From NCBI GenBank assembly GCA_029259455.1, contig JAPDIT010000026.1, positions 1-13,032 on the forward strand: a stretch of 13,032 nt of DNA, in the 5' to 3' direction. The translations under genes were made by a program, and so were the position numbers. The notes below the pieces were generated by a model that saw only the letters and a list, made by a program, of their open reading frames with translations, had not been told where the DNA came from and made no database searches. This document shows positions 12,658-13,032 of the stretch, piece after piece. The DNA is from Archaeoglobi archaeon (lineage in GTDB: Archaea > Halobacteriota > Archaeoglobi > Archaeoglobales > Archaeoglobaceae). Positions within the stretch are counted from its first letter, which is position 1. The number at the start of each line of letters is the position of its first letter.

Positions 12658-13032
12658 CTAGGCAATTTCCAATAAAAGATATTTCTTTAATTCGATACTG
12701 GAACTCAAAAACCCAATGATATGCAGACTATTCAATAGTTCAGGCCTATCGAACAACAACATTCTGAGTAATTTCTCAGGATCTTTATAAAATAGATATC
12801 CCAAACCTCCAAAAGTTAATACAAAACTGCTCAATTCTTGGAAATCGCCTTTAACCTCGTCTTTTCCCTTTCTTGACTTCCTTTTTATGTGCGAATCAAA
12901 TGTCGACCTATAGAAGTCTACCAGGTGTTTCTTAACATTTTTCCACATACTTGCGTGGAGTGCTGGTGGTATTGATAAAACAGCCAATGCAAATTTTGCC
13001 AACCTATCTGCGTCTTCATTATGAAGTATACC
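12658..13032 (-). CDS. Unrecognised protein, 5' end beyond the window
   Basis: A minus-strand frame is open from the window edge to the TAG at 12658, giving 124 visible codons. A TTG at 13002 is a possible start, but the frame continues without a stop to 13032, so the N-terminus probably lies outside. I do not recognise the family. The visible part has a hydrophobic stretch (FALAVLSIPPALHASMW), a lysine-rich middle (HIKRKSRKGKDEVKGD), and a C-terminal region rich in leucine and aromatic residues (SSFVLTFGGLGYLFYKDPEKLLRMLLFDRPELL). No transmembrane helix is clear. The DNA is visibly AT-richer than the housekeeping genes. With its place next to the integrase and convergent to it (8 bp between stop codons), it is probably cargo of the integrated element. 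Confidence 0.55.
   Translation of the reverse strand, partial: GILHNEDADRLAKFALAVLSIPPALHASMWKNVKKHLVDFYRSTFDSHIKRKSRKGKDEVKGDFQELSSFVLTFGGLGYLFYKDPEKLLRMLLFDRPELLNSLHIIGFLSSSIELKKYLLLEIA

Noticed and set aside
1..13032. CRISPR arrays, rRNA genes and insertion sequences
   Set aside because: No regularly spaced repeats, rRNA-like sequence or transposase/inverted-repeat pair was seen on either strand.

Overview
The window reads as chromosome of a hyperthermophilic euryarchaeon of the Archaeoglobus type, close to but probably not identical with A. fulgidus. The evidence is archaeal-only gene families (a Tes-like radical SAM enzyme, NadM-type NMN adenylyltransferase, MfnB of methanofuran synthesis, archaeal deoxyhypusine synthase, a JAMM protease nearly matching the crystallised A. 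fulgidus enzyme as I remember it), dense gene packing, ATGA-type overlaps, and TATA boxes about 22-27 nt upstream of many start codons, which points to leaderless transcripts.

Layout. Positions 2-2126 (+) hold an overlapping run: the C-terminal part of a tetraether lipid synthase-like radical SAM protein, nadM, and ogt (O6-alkylguanine repair). Positions 2104-2908 (-) are a decay zone: a MaoC-like hydratase broken by a one-base insertion and, upstream of it, the shredded remains of a rubrerythrin gene with several frameshifts, in-frame stops and internal deletions. A MEMO1-family gene (2984-3769, -) is divergent from leuC (3844, +). leuC overlaps a JAMM/MPN+ protease gene, which is followed by a gene encoding a tandem-duplicated PhoU-TrkA_C protein. 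mfnB (-) is convergent with that gene and divergent from a deoxyhypusine synthase gene and a small SAM methyltransferase gene (+). A short basic DUF5350-type gene and a ccmE-ccmF cytochrome c maturation pair lie on the minus strand between 8932 and 10978; the CcmE is the unusual CxxxY variant.

Right end. A tRNA-Leu(UAG) gene (11071-11153) is followed at once by a 16-bp perfect palindrome, a TATA box, a ribbon-helix-helix/coiled-coil/winged-helix regulator, and a tyrosine recombinase gene interrupted by an apparent one-base deletion. This is the usual anatomy of the integrase end of an element inserted at a tRNA 3' end. The last ORF (12658-13032, -) is AT-richer, unrecognised, and runs off the window; it is probably cargo of that element.

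How the genes relate: most of the window is housekeeping (lipid, NAD, DNA repair, leucine/2-oxoacid, methanofuran, hypusine and cytochrome c pathways). The accessory signal is concentrated in the 2.1-2.9 kb decay zone and the tRNA-linked integrated element after 11.07 kb. I see no CRISPR array, rRNA or IS element.
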